This document shows, in pieces, positions 12,991 through 24,849 of a DNA stretch of 64,000 bases. The stretch is from assembly GCA_021018995.1 (NCBI GenBank), contig CM037590.1, positions 64,637,597-64,701,596 of the forward strand, read 5' to 3'. The DNA comes from Chloranthus sessilifolius. Its lineage: Eukaryota > Streptophyta > Magnoliopsida > Chloranthales > Chloranthaceae. The notes under the pieces were generated by a model. The model saw nothing but the letters and a program-made list of their open reading frames with translations. It made no database searches and had not been told where the DNA came from. Position 1 is the stretch's first letter. The number at the start of each line of letters is the position of its first letter. A program made the translations under genes and the position numbers.

Positions 12991-14475
12991 ATAAATAGGC
13001 ATCGGTCACGAGAACTCTGACCCTGCCTTATCCTTGGGTTTCCTCTCTACCACCTTTTTCTCCTCCACCTCTTCTTCTGATGGGGTGGCACCAACCCTAG
13101 TATCACCTCGCATTCCCAATCCCGTCCATTCTCATAATCCACTTAATAAACACAAATCCTCAGGTCCAGTACCTAGGAAACGAAATAGAGATGAATAAAA
13201 GACATTAATGAATAAAAAAATGTCCAAAGTTACAAACACAAGATATCCCCCAAAAAACTTTTAATCTTTAAACTTAAAATGAAAGAAATAAGGAAACAAC
13301 AAGCTAAAAACCTTAGACTCATGCATTTATAAACTATGCCCCATGAGCAAATATCACCCATCTTGAAACCTTCCCAATCTAATTAAATCCAAAACCATAC
13401 ACATACCCCCTTTTCTTTTAGAAAAAAAAAATACAATCTATGACAAAACTAGATAGACTAATAATCACACAACACTTAGCCCTCTGAAAAGCACAAATCC
13501 CTCAAGTCTAGATAGGCCAATAGGATCGAAACACCCAACCACCATCTAAAACCCATGAAAACTCATAGATTTTTAACAAGTATCATCTCAAACAGAAACC
13601 TCAAACAAAAAGACCTCAAACAGAACACCTTAAATGAAACCAAATACCTTAAACCAAACAAAACAAAATCTAACCTGTTCAAGATCACCGAAAAATGTCT
13701 CAAACAAGCCCGATAGAACTAGTTAAACCCTCTAAACAAAGTAAACTGATCTTGAGATAAACCCTGGATAAATCAAAAACGAATCCAAAATCTATATTAC
13801 CAAGCTAAATTAAATCTTAAAACTACGTCAAACAAATCAGATAAGTCCAATTAATCCATTAATTTAAACCAACTAATTGAGCACAATAGACAAAAAAATG
13901 CTCCTTTATTCATAATTCAAGATTTTACAATATCGCCGGAGGCATACCTCCCGAATTACAATCCAAAACGAAAACCTAGAACCTGAACATACAACCCAAA
14001 ATGAAAGAAACTACAATGAGCCAAAGCGAGGAGCATAGCGTCCAATCGGAGGCTTCAGAAATATTACCACCAGACTTGAAGGACTCAAACGAGCCATCGA
14101 CAGAAGCGACGGAAAATGGGTTAGGGATACATCCCTCCATTTATAGCACCTCCTCTCCCCGCCATCTTCGCCTCCTCTGCCGCCGCCTCTGCAATGCTGC
14201 CTTCATTGCTCCCTAGAAAGGAACGGTGTGAAGACTAGCACCCTCATTCCCAATATTGCCCATTCCCAAGATAATACCATCACCGAGCATCACCTCAAGG
14301 TGAAGATCACGTGAAATAATGAATATAGGAAGAAACCCCATCCCAATCTGACGATTAGATTGCTTAATATCACTAAAACACGAATCTCAGAATACCAGAA
14401 CACTCAGAAAAGTCAATACTCAAGACTAAACCAGAGAATGAGAAACAAATGAAGCCTCCCACGCTTATATAGAGT
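12991..14475 (-). other. Possible second antisense transcription unit in G1
   Basis: On the minus strand a TATA-like box (CTCTATATAAGC) lies at about 14475-14464. Downstream are short open stretches, including an Arg-rich peptide near 14200-14130 and a Glu/Lys-rich peptide near 13115-13005. A cluster of the GCGC-AAT dyad motif lies just upstream, the same layout as for the PMD gene. No domain is recognised, and this could be chance in low-constraint DNA. Confidence 0.3.
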
Positions 14476-14479
14476 ACGG

Positions 14480-14835
14480 CCCCAATCGCATGCTTAACTA
14501 TGCGTGCTTAATCTGATCACTCGCCACACATATCCCGCTTAATTTAAAACGCGCGCTAAGATTCAAGCGCGCAATGAAACTGTCACCCGCGCAGATGGCG
14601 CGACGCTCCGATCCCTCACTTTTCAACAGCCACACAATCCAATCAAACGACCTCCCTGTGCCATGCAATATGAAAGGTCACTCGCGCAGTGACCTGGTGA
14701 CCCTTTGATTGCGCGCACCTGCTTAAGCGCGCAATACAATCACACGCCCATATCCACAAACGTAATCAGCCCCTTAGACCCTAAATTGCACACCTGAAAT
14801 CAGGCGTGCAATCGGATCACGCGACGGGAAACAAG
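14480..14835 (-). promoter_or_regulatory. G1 dyad-motif cluster upstream of second antisense TATA
   Basis: This segment is dense in GCGC-AAT motifs. The clearest is a perfect inverted repeat, ATTGCGCGC at 14708-14716 facing GCGCGCAAT at 14727-14735; further copies lie around 14545-14575 and 14800-14840. The CpG content is far above that of the surrounding DNA. Confidence 0.5.
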
Positions 14836-17126
14836 TGCGTAATTCCTAATTTTTACACAAAGATCGGTCCCGATTCGAGGAAAATTCCCTTTGTACCATC
14901 GCGGAACCTTATAAGCTATCCACATCGAAGAAGGAACAACCGCTCACTCTACTCCCATCACGTAACCCTACCAAAAAAAGTCGACCACACCCCTGGTCCT
15001 ATTACAGACAAGATATACATGCCTCGCATGACATCGTCACCCCTGACCACATTCTTTGCCTTATCTCAATCAAAACCCTTTTGTCCAATCTTGCAGCCGC
15101 CCAAGCACATCCCACCATAAAAAAAAACACACACACACACGCATGACACCACCCCAATATCTGATCCCATCGCGAAAATTTTGGCCACGCCCCTATGGCC
15201 CATCGAAAATTCTGAGAATGCAAATATATCAAAAACGCTAACACAACGCAACCACAATGTAAGCTCACTTGACCCAAGATCTGCTAAACAAAAGAGATCA
15301 ACGTCCCAGCGCGAAAACATCTTACCAGTGTCCCACCGCTAACTACGCTACACCTCCCATGCAGACACCACTGCCCGGAAAGCTCAAACAATATGTTTAC
15401 CGCGCCAAAAGAAGAAAAGGGAGAAGGCTCAATCAGGTTCTATCGCTAAAACAAAGAATCTTCCTCCCAAATTGCTCGATACAAATGATCACTTGATACC
15501 ACAGCAGACAATAGCATCCCACTAATGCCAAGCTATAGCACGAACATACTGTCAAAAACTATCTAGGTCCCATCGCGGTATCACCACAATACCACTTGTC
15601 CCATCACAATATCACCTTCCCCAAGACGCTACATCACACCGGCAACCGCCAACCGCTGCAGCAGACAAAGCAAAAAAAAAGAAAGAAAAGACAACTTCAA
15701 AGCTCCATCACAACAACACCCCACTACAATATCACAAGTCCCATCGCACAACCCAGGTAAGTATCACAACCTAGGTAAGTACTACTCATTTTTTTTAATT
15801 ACTCGATATTTCTTATAAATATAGTTATCTATGATTAAGTCAAAATATTTTTAAAACCCATCTCTCTTGACTCGCGAGCTACTATAGTCCTCTCATAAGA
15901 GACAATCATTAGTATTCGTCGAGAAGGTTAGATTGAGTATCTGGCATGCCAAGTGTCGTCTTGACAACCACGTAAACGGTCTGGTCCATAAATTCGTGCA
16001 TCTGGATCTCGCCAATGACGCCTTGGTAGCCACGTCATTGCTTTACTATCGAATTGATCTTAAGTTAAAATCCCTAAAATTTCAAAATCTCAAGACCCTC
16101 TTGCTTGCTTCATAAAAAAAAAATTTACTATTAAAAAAAAAAGCAAAACAAAAAAAAAATTCAAAAAGAAAACAATACTATAAAAAAAAACAAGAAATTT
16201 TTTTTTTTTTTTTTTAAAACAAAGAAAAAAAGCAACAAAGTAAATAGACCAAATTCACCCTTCTCTAAATAACCAAAAAAATAAATACAAAAAATCGATT
16301 AAGTGCCTCATTACCCATATACCATAAAGCTGACCTTGAACTCCTGAGACTACCTGAACTCACAATCAAGCGCATATCCCATTGCGCAGAATTGGATCGA
16401 GTGCATACGCCACTGCGCAGAATCACTTGTTCAGATACCTTAGGACCAGAATTCCCCAACTTAAAGACCCCGTAAACTCACAATCAAGTGCATATCCCAC
16501 TGCGCAGAACTAGATCGAGCACATACGCCACTGCACATAATTATTTGTTCAGACACATAAGACTAGAATTCCCTACTTAAAAGACTGACTCCGATGGATC
16601 AAGCACACGCGCCACTGCACAGAATGCAACTGATCACACCCCACAAAACTCACCTTAATTACCAGCCCAAACTGGCTCCTTTCCCTTGGGAAACTGAACA
16701 ACAAATATACTCAATCTAAGAACTTACAAATGCCTATTGGAAAAGGAACGCCTGACGCGCATTAGTGTGAGCAATGACGCGCCGATCTGACATGACTTGT
16801 TAAAGCCTTCGATATTATATTGCACTATCTTTTTTGTATTACCGGTCCCTGGACCTTATGGACATTTGTATGACGCCCCCGGGTACCTTGATCGCGCCAT
16901 ATCCCTCTGTTAGCTTGCGCCATGCACCCACAGATCCGAAAAGTATCTTTTGACAGCTACCACTGGGCCCTCGAATGCTCCATTTAAGCTTGCACTGACA
17001 GAAAAGAAAGCCAAGCATGTCATGTCAGCATCACCAATTCACATTTGTGAATTCCTAAGAAGTGAGAAGACACCTAATGAGGGTCATCTACTTCTACGAC
17101 GCGATCTTACTTCGCAAGAGCGTACC
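14836..17126 (+). other. G1 3' non-coding region
   Basis: No supported gene. It contains an (AC) run near 15127-15140, several copies of a TCCCATCGCG phrase (15165, 15568 and degenerate copies near 15300, 15598 and 15739), A/T homopolymers at 16125-16220, and the tandem repeat listed separately. The short open frames here have no family resemblance. Confidence 0.5.
16359..16630 (+). repeat. Tandem repeat, period about 118 bp, about 2.3 copies
   Basis: The phrase beginning CTCACAATCAAG starts at 16359 and again at 16477, giving a 118 bp period. A third partial copy (CACGCGCCACTGCACAGAAT-like) is at about 16600-16625. Each unit holds two CACTGCGCAGAA-type words. Confidence 0.7.
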
Positions 17127-17139
17127 GAAGAGGGGCATC
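17127..17139 (+). promoter_or_regulatory. G1 polypurine tract
   Basis: GAAGAGGGG followed by CATC directly precedes the 3' LTR start TGTAGACACC. This is the plus-strand primer site and shows that the LTR to its right is the 3' LTR of G1. Confidence 0.85.
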
Positions 17140-17342
17140 TGTAGACACCCCCATTTTGCCTTCTCGGAGTATACAAACTTGTTTGGTCAACCTTTGACCC
17201 TTTTAACCCGTGGTGTAGGGCCAAACAATAGTACATGGTCAACGCAGTCTGAAATAATAGCTTTGTGGCTCGGATCCAGTAGGGACACTATATACTAAGC
17301 AATGATATAGCCAAAATATATCTTACATTTCATTCTAGAGAC

Positions 17343-17791
17343 CATATCCGGACAACCCTGAATTACGCGCTAGAAACCCACATGAATTCGATCGCTGAGA
17401 ACCACAAGCGCGTGATCACCCACCTTTCGCACCAAACTTTCTTCCCAAACCGATTCGAGACTAGATTACGCACCTAAAATAGGGGCGTGTGATCGATTGA
17501 GCGCTTCACCACCAACGCAGCGTTGGCCTACGCCCGACCTAGTCTTACTACCCTTGACCCCTATGTTTCCTTGATTAAACATTTCAGGTTAAACACTTAA
17601 TTAGATTGAGCGCATGATAACATGCGGGTAATTAGTCCTAATTTGTTAGGACTAGGAGACTCGCTGAGCAAGTTAGCCAGTCGCTCACTGAGTCGGTGAT
17701 CGACTCAAAGCGATTAAGCGTCAAAATTCAGGCGCACAATTCAATTAAATGCCCATAAACAGGCGTGTAATTGGAGAAAAACCTATAAAAT
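17343..17791 (+). promoter_or_regulatory. G1 LTR U3 motif cluster and TATA-like box
   Basis: GCGC-AAT family motifs recur from about 17353 to 17770 (for example GCGCGTGATC near 17408, GCGTGTAATTGG near 17763) and stop just before CTATAAAAT at about 17783-17791. This layout suggests the promoter of the genomic RNA. The G2 LTR has the same order, with the TATA-like CTATAAGAGA at about 41331. Confidence 0.55.
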
Positions 17792-18624
17792 ATTTTTTTC
17801 TTAATTCGCCCGAGAGGTTGGATGAAAAAAGGCTACAAATTTTGAGAGAGGAAACAATAAATTTCGAAACCAGAGAACTCTGAGCACAACCCACAGAACC
17901 TAACCATGATTTTGAGATTCAAGCTTCTAATCTTTGAGGTTTCTCTCCGCAGTCCCAACCCCCTTAGGTAAGGATTTAATATTCTAGTTTCTGACCATAG
18001 CTTATAATCTCTAGATCTATTAATTTTTTATTTTATTTTTAGTCTTAGACCGTAGCGCCCCTTTTCGGACCGAAATTCTTTATATCTGGTTCTAGTTCTT
18101 TGTTTCTAGAACAGTCATTAATCCATTGGTCCGATATACGGATCTTAGACTTTAATTCTAAAATCACGATTTCCAATCCTATCATTATTTTCTAGTTCTA
18201 ATCCTTTGATTCAGAACCAGTCCTTAATCATACGGTCTGATTTCTAGATTTCAGACGCGAATTCAATCTTAAAAAATTTAACCTTAATTTTAGTTTCTTA
18301 TTTCAATACCTGCAAAAATTCTAAATATTAATTCTAGTCTTATAATTCTAGTTTACAATTCAATTCACAATTGCTATTCTGAAATTAATTTTGAAAAGCT
18401 AAAAAAAAAATATTACTTTACCATCCAAAATATAACTCTTTTCTCTTTAATTTCAGCCCCCCGATTTGCCCAAGGGAGCTTACGGAGGGTACTCGAGAAC
18501 GAGGCCAATCATCCTTAGCATAGCAGGCCCAAACCCCCCTTTTTTAGAGTTTTTTTTAGAATTAATAAATTACTTTAATTAGTTTATATCTAGACATAAT
18601 TGATTATCCGTATTAATTAGGCCT

Positions 18625-18985
18625 TGATATAATTATTAGAGTGTTAAATCAGAATTTCCTTTCCATTAGTTTAGTTAATTGATTATTCCAAATTCGAATT
18701 CTAAGAAATTTAGTTCATGCATGATTAGTTATATTTTGCCATTATAAATCCGTCAATAATTAGGGTTGTAGATAAATCAGTCTTTTTTTATTTCCGTTGA
18801 TATTACAATAGAAAATTAAATTCCATGCTTTAATTAGGCCCGTAGAAAAATCAGTCTTTTTATTTCAATTAGAATTATAGTAGAATTATTACGAGTGCTT
18901 CAATTAAAATTATAGTAAAATTACTACAATTGCTTTAATTAGAATCCTAGTACAATTAGCATGCTTAATCTTAGTTAGAATATTA
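18625..18985 (+). repeat. G1 LTR imperfect AT-rich tandem units
   Basis: Units of roughly 36-40 bp of the type TTTAATTAGAAT..TAGTA.AATTA.. repeat imperfectly. G2 has a longer version of the array at 42190-42780. Confidence 0.6.
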
Positions 18986-19476
18986 TTGAAATTGATACAT
19001 ATGCACTCCTAGTACCAATATGAGACTAAAACTGATTGGACTTTTAGTAATACCAGAAGCTTGATGCTCATCGGACTCTTGACAGCATCAGAACACTAAT
19101 ATAACTCACCTTAATAAGCCCACACAACTAGAGCATAATAATAACAGAATTGGGAAATCTAAACTGACCGAAATTATAATTACAAAGGGAAATAAGAGGA
19201 GAATTAAACTAACCAAACTAAGGAGAAGCACTGCTGTTGACGTTCTAGACGATTCAAGATAAAGTAGCTGCTTCACAAGCTTGATCGATGGCGTGTTTGC
19301 GTCGTTAAATATTTGCAGCTAGCGATCGCAATCAAACTAGAAACCTTTCTAGAAAATCCTCCTTTTTTATTTATTTTTATCATTTCAAACACCGCATCGC
19401 TAGAGTTCACTTGGACGATGTAATTGAAGCCAGCGATTCAACGAGGCAGAGGAACTAGAAAAAGTACGCACCAACA

Positions 19477-20206
19477 AGATGCGTTAGGATTGGAATCTTG
19501 CATGTATAATATGTTATGATTTTACTACATGTAATGACTTTGTCATTTTCTTCTTTCATTTATATTGTCGTATTATTATTATCACTCACTAGATGCACCT
19601 AGAATGCACCTGAGTAGTGTAGGGTGGATTGGTGGCATATCCACTGAGTTGCGCGATGTTTAGCAACTCAGCCCTCGTGACATTTATTCTTTTCAAGTGA
19701 TTTTAACGACGGAATGAACACTAATTATCCCTAACCTACTAACGCTGACTTCGTTGACCCCGTGGACACTGAGTACCAAGAGCGTTAGAAGGGTGACGCT
19801 ACATGACACCAGGAGGACCTCGGTGCTAGTTATGATCCTAGTGTCAATTATTAATAACATAGTTTTGGTACTGAGATTAGGATCATCAGTTTAAATAGTT
19901 TATTCTTTCATTTAGTACAATCGTCATTACTTTTGGGCATTTATTGTTAGCCTCGTACTTTTAATTTATGTTTGACCTTTATTTTCCGTTGATTAGTAGT
20001 CATTTCATGGATTCGTACCACATTATTTGTTATTTATTGTTGCCTTGATTTTCATCTTCATTTTATTGGATTCACAGACTTTGTAGAACCATGTTAGCGT
20101 GAGAACTCTAATTATGTATATGTCTGCTTAGTGTATCTAAGATGCGTATGGGTCATAAAACAAAAATCTAGGCCCTCGAGATGGGGTAGAATTTCGGGTC
20201 GTGGCA
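19477..20206 (+). repeat. Probable LTR fragment of a chromovirus-type gypsy element
   Basis: The right end, GATGGGGTAGAATTTCGGGTCGTGGCA (in part), resembles the common 3' terminus of plant chromovirus LTRs. Near 19640-19665 is a CCACTGAGTT...AGCAACTCAG inverted pair of the type seen in such LTRs. No internal coding region is present. Its left end seems cut by the G1 insertion. The family call is tentative. Confidence 0.4.
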
Positions 20207-20220
20207 TATTACTTCAAGAA

Positions 20221-20261
20221 TGATAGTAAATATATATATATCAACACACACACATAGAGAC
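20221..20261 (-). mobile_element. Left end of the copia LTR, cut off by A1
   Basis: TGATAGTAAATATATAT followed by CAACACACACACATAGAGAC matches, across the A1 insertion, the sequence resuming at 38248. It is therefore the outer end of the minus-strand copia 3' LTR. The exact outer boundary is a guess based on the TG start. Confidence 0.55.
20257..20261 (+). repeat. A1 target site duplication, left copy
   Basis: GAGAC directly before the A1 5' LTR equals GAGAC at 38248-38252 directly after the 3' LTR. A 5 bp duplication is the expected integrase footprint. Confidence 0.9.
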
Positions 20262-22733
20262 TGTTAAGACCTGAAAAGTATCACTTTTCACCGCTTAACT
20301 TAATCTCTGTGGGACCCTTAATCATTTAATAAAAGTGTTTTGAGCCTGTTCTGTAGGTAATGAATAGCAGTTGCAATAAGGCCTTAATCCTGCTAAGGAG
20401 CCCACTTTTGCCCCAGAAGTCTCTCAAAAGAAGGGAAGCTGGATCCAGACTAGAACTTGACTGCATAAAGGCAAAGCATAGCAGCAACAGAGCAAGAAAT
20501 GAGTCTCGCACAGTTGCCACAAGGTTCAAAGGATCCAGGAAGTAAGCCTCGCGCAGTCCTCGCAAGTTTCCCAAGACTTCATACCAAGTGTCCACACTGT
20601 TCTCGCGCAATTTAGTGACAGAAGGGCTTCAGAATTATGACTCGCGCAGCTCTCGTGAAGCTCAAGCACTTAAATGCTTGCACAGCTCAAGAAAGCATCA
20701 CTCAAAACCTCGCGCAGTTCACTCAAATCCGCTGAGGAAATAAAGAGCTCCAGGTATTTCTGCGCGCAGCGGCCGCGGGATACAAAACTGTAGAAAAACT
20801 TATCGCGCAGTTCAAAGACCAATGCACATCACGCCCTCGTGAGGATCCTCGCGGAGACCCATTGAGGAACAAACTGCCCGCGCGATTCCTGCGCTATTCA
20901 GAAGGAAAGCGCAATCTCGCGAAGACCAGAGCAATCCAGCAAAGATTCAATGCTCCATCACGCGACTGCTTAAGCTGCAAACTAAGACAACCCCGCGACG
21001 GCTAGAATTTCAAGTTAATCCAATCTCGCAAAGACCGTGCTACCACGCTACAGTCTTGGAAACCAGTGCTACCTGGCGAGGCTCTAAACTCTAACTCTCC
21101 CTCACTTCTGCAGAGGACATTCTGGGAACTTCTAGCAATTAGGGCACGCACTCCAACGCTTTAATTTCTGTGCTCACACCCTGAGGCATCTAAGGAATAG
21201 TATTAGGCCATATGGCATCGTTAAAATTAGGGTTTCCTAACCCTAATGCATCGCCAAGCTGACTACTATATAAACCTAAGCCTGGTTTAGGCTTAGGGGC
21301 CTTTTACCTCTCTTAGAATAGAATTTTGTTTATCTTCTTCTTGCAGTAGCTGTAGACCTCTAGTAAGGTTTAGGTAGATTTCTTTTTACTTTTTTTTCTC
21401 TCCATAGTCCAGCAATTGCTGGCTATGCCTCTGTATGCTTATTTGGTTTAGATTTAATGGAATTTCATGATTGGGTGTTTTACATGTATGGGATTGAAGT
21501 TTGAGATTGAGTTGTTCTGTATAAGGCTGCTGCCTTGAGATCCTCCATTGATAGGTTGTATTATGATCAATGGAGGACTATTTCTAGAGACCTATTAAGA
21601 TCTAAGTGACCTGTGTGTCTGGGCGAATATGCTCCCATACAAGCCTAGCCCCACCACAGGATCCACTAGATCTGAAATCCCCATTGGAGCTTGTGCTTGT
21701 AGCCTTGTGTTCTTGTTCTGTTTTAGTCCTCTGTGAGGAGGATAGCCTCTGGGATAGTCTGTGACCATTTAAGTGGACAAGTTATAGCCTTAGGGTGAGG
21801 CCAATCCACAGATCCAAAATAGATTCTTCGTCTCTGCACTTGTGCTTGTAGTCCTGTGAGAGATTGTGCAGAGACAAACTCCCCTGTATTTGTATAGACC
21901 TGCCATCAGATGGCAGATCTGGCTTGGTTATAGAGATTGTAAGCTTGTGACTGGATCACTGCAGTCTTTCTCGTGAGTGGGCAGTTAGGCTATCTCAAAC
22001 TCTTAACTCTTGCTGGTCCTATGTGCAGGCTAACATGCTCCCATACAGGCCTAGCCCCACACATAGCACTTTAGAAGTTGAGGTTCCCTATGGATTCTTG
22101 TGCTTGTAGCCTGGATGAAGTAGTGCTTACAATGATGGACTTGTTCTGACCCATCTCTGGACTATGATTCCCCAATTGGATAGTCTGTGACCATTTAAGT
22201 GGACAGGTTATAGCCATAAAGGGATTGGATCATGGCACAGAGATGAGTTGGATTCTTTCTCCTCAGTGGTGATAATGCAGCCATTGGACAGGACTTCTAT
22301 AGCAGCAGATTTGAATTTGAGTCATGAAACCCATCAGATCTGCACCTAATAGCATACTTCTCACCCTTTTATATTTATTTTCTCACATTCCATCCTTCTT
22401 CTCAACCCTTTCTGTAGTTAAATCATTAGATTACCAAAGAATGTAGGAATAAGTGACCTTAAATCACCTTCCATTTTAGGATTGCCAGATCTGTAGTCAG
22501 ATCTGGAGAGTCTACAACTGATGGCTCCCTTGGAGCTTTAGATCAACCTTCCCTGTGGGACAAACTCTTACTTATCAAAACTTGCTACAGCAGGCCCTAT
22601 ATCTTGCAGGACTGTGCATATTTTAGGCTTGTTGCCATGTCATTTTCAATCCACCTTTCATTCATTTTCATTAACCCCATTCTTATCACTGCCTCCAATA
22701 AAGTCAGTAGCAAGCATTAGAAATAGCCTAACA
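20262..22733 (+). repeat. A1 5' LTR
   Basis: It starts TGTTAAGACC and ends CCTAACA, with inverted ends TGTTA/TAACA. U3 (20262 to about 21297) is rich in TCGCG motifs. R/U5 (about 21298-22733) contains a module repeated at about 420 bp offset (see findings). It is largely identical to 35735-38247. Confidence 0.92.
21226..21297 (+). promoter_or_regulatory. A1 LTR core promoter: paired telo-boxes, TATA box, hairpin
   Basis: At 21226-21247 two telo-box-like words face each other (ATTAGGGTTT and AACCCTAAT). The TATA box CTATATAAAC follows at 21266-21275. A perfect 8 bp inverted repeat, CCTAAGCC - 7 nt - GGCTTAGG, follows at 21275-21297, about where transcription should start. The 3' LTR keeps all three at 36719-36740, 36759-36768 and about 36768-36790. 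Confidence 0.6.
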
Positions 22734-22739
22734 AGTTTT

Positions 22740-22756
22740 TGGCGCCGTTGTCGGGG
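22740..22756 (+). promoter_or_regulatory. A1 primer binding site (tRNA-Asp type)
   Basis: TGGCGCCGTTGTCGGGG lies 6 bp after the LTR end. It matches the Athila-type site complementary to the 3' end of plant tRNA-Asp except at one position; A2 has the exact form. Confidence 0.85.
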
Positions 22757-23150
22757 ATCTTGATCTAATAGTAGACTCTAGAATTTTGCATTCTTTATTC
22801 TTTGGTAGCTGTACTTGTGAATAATTGATACTGCTGATTTACATTTGGAATTTTTCTTGCAGATCTAGACCGTAGCAAAGGAGGAGACTGGAACTGCATT
22901 GAGAGTCTAGCTACCTCTGTTTACACTTCTCTAACCTTCAAAACCTCAGTTTATTTCTCCTTTGAAGGTTCCATAAGCAGTTGATTAGGATAGTTGTAAT
23001 TTTCTTTTGTACAATGTGCTTGCGAACTGTTTCCCTTGCTGGCGGTGCGTGTGCATGTTAGGAAGGAGATCTCTCAGTCCTACTTTAGAGCGTATAACCT
23101 GAGATTGAAAGGGTAGAAGACCGAGAAGGCATGACACACCACAATCAGCC
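22757..23150 (+). other. A1 leader
   Basis: Non-coding leader between primer site and gag. I see no motif cluster here, in contrast with the A2 leader. Confidence 0.5.
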
Positions 23151-24700
23151 CCTATTGAAATAGAGACTGCAATTATGGGTGAAGAGCAACGAGAACATTG
23201 AAGGAATTGAATGCTCAGGATGATTATAATTCTCCATTGATTCAATTCCCAAATGTTCGAGAATTATGAGATCAAAACTTCCATCATCTAAATGCTTCCC
23301 TCTTTCCATGGGCTTACAAGCACATTGACCAGTTCTTGGCCCTGTGCACAACATTTTCCATTACTGGTTTGGGACCAGAAGCCACTAGGCTAAGGCTCTT
23401 TCCTTTCTCCTTAAAGGATAGGGCCAGCACCTGGTTGTCTACTCTCCCAAACAACAGTATCACTACTTGGAAAGACCTCCAGACAAAATTTTTATCTAAA
23501 TTTTTTCTAGAGACCAAAACCAGCCAATTGAGGAAGGGCATACTTTCTTTTGCCCAGTCCCCAACTTAAGATTTTAACCAATGTTGGGATAGATTTAAGG
23601 AGATCCTCAAACAATGTCCCCACCACAAGATCCTTGACTGGCAGCTTGTCTAGAGCTTCTACAATGGGGTAGATGAGAAGAGCAGAGACATGGTCGATGC
23701 CTCTTATGGTGGAACATACATGCACAAAACAGCTGATGAGGCATGGGACTTGTTCGAAGTCATAAGTGAAAATGCTTTCCAGAAGATGTCCTCATCCAGA
23801 ACTGTTCAAGAGCCTTCTCCTAAGCTGGGGGTAGCTGAAACTTATAAAAGAAAGATGTATGAAGTTAGGGGAAATGATGACCTGAGAATGCAAATGGCCA
23901 ATCTTACTGAAAGATTTGATAAATACTTGACTGTGGTGCAGCCAGAATGGCTGCACAAGTGATGGAGGCATGTCTGATATGCCAATCTCCACAGCATACA
24001 GTGGAAGAATGCCCATCTGCAGGGCAATACCCTGAGTTTGTAATAGAACAGGCTGCTGCTGCCCAATCTTTTGGGCAACAACAATCTGGTGGCTACAATA
24101 AACAACCATATGGATGCCAGCACCAAAATGCTGGTTACCAATGGAGAGACCACCCAAATTTGAGGTGGAGGCAAGACAATTATATGCAGCCATAGCAGAT
24201 GTTGGCCTTACCTCAAAGGCCACAGCAGCAGTTTAAGCAGGTTTATGCCCAAAGGTCGAATTTTCAACAACAGTAGCCCCAGCAATAAAATCAATTGATA
24301 GTTCCCCCACCTTAGCCCCGATGTGCTTCTTTCGAGGACCAGGTTTTGGCCCAATTGCAAAGCCTTAGACCCTTAAATCAGACTGTGACTTCTCACAGTC
24401 AAAGTATTAAGAAAATAGAAGAGCAGCTTGGCCAAATAGCCAATGCTCTGGCTAAGAGAGAGGAGGGTAGGTTGCCAAGCCAACCAGTAGCCAACCTAAA
24501 GGGCCAGTATTTCATCGAAAAAGGCTCCTCAAATTTTGAGGGGGCCAATGCCATCATAGCCTTAAGGTCTGGCAAGCTGGTAGACAACCAGGTGGGAAAA
24601 GAACAAGGAGAGGTCATTCCCAAGGAAGTGTCAAGTGAAAATGATAAGGACTTTGTTAGAACACAAAGTCAAGAACTGCCTGCTACTCTTCAATAAGGGA
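23150..24700 (+). pseudogene. A1 gag
   Basis: About 23300-23760 encodes the retrotransposon gag core (LRLFPFSLKDRASTWLSTLP, then WKDLQTKFLSKFF), the capsid-like part that multimerises. A canonical zinc knuckle C-x2-C-x4-H-x4-C (CLICQSPQHTVEEC) is at 23971-24012. A Gln-rich stretch and a LG.IA.AL.KREEGRLPSQ helix follow near 24420-24490. It is a broken fossil. Confidence 0.85.
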
Positions 24701-24849
24701 AAAATAAAGAGGTTGTAGTTGAGCCTCAGCAGGAGATAAAAATAGATAAAAGAAAAAAATAAAAGTTTAGCCATAGGCTTGTAGCTGGGGAACCAGCAGT
24801 ACCTCAGCTGCCATTTCCTCAAGCTTTGAGTGGCCCTGCCCCCTTTGAT

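Larger units (their letters stand above)
1..19476 (+). mobile_element. G1: giant Tat/Ogre-like Ty3/gypsy element, 5' end outside window
   Basis: Parts in order are gag tail, aspartic protease, G-patch, Cys-rich linker, reverse transcriptase, two RNase H domains, integrase, about 9.5 kb of non-coding DNA with an antisense gene, polypurine tract and a 3' LTR of 2337 bp. RT before integrase makes it Ty3/gypsy; the second RNase H, great length and antisense gene point to the Tat/Ogre group. By comparison with G2, the 5' LTR and about 1.4 kb of gag are missing from the window, so the full element would be about 23 kb. It is heavily broken (more than 25 breaks) and old. The lineage call is inference from architecture and motifs. 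Confidence 0.85.
17140..19476 (+). repeat. G1 3' LTR
   Basis: It begins TGTAGACACC and ends CACCAACA (short inverted ends TGT...ACA), 2337 bp. The same start and end are found in the G2 5' LTR at 40670-43153, with clear similarity throughout. The next bases, AGATG, would be the target duplication, but the partner lies outside the window. Confidence 0.85.

Noticed and set aside
14001-14216. Plus-strand 71-residue ORF in the G1 3' region
   Set aside because: No recognisable family. It overlaps the possible antisense unit, and neither strand has firm support.
15002-15320. Overlapping short frames on both strands near the (AC) run
   Set aside because: Low-complexity and mutually overlapping frames with no family resemblance; the segment is G1 non-coding DNA.
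22740-22756. tRNA gene at the primer binding sites
   Set aside because: Only the 17 bases complementary to a tRNA 3' end are present; no cloverleaf follows. The same holds at 51564.
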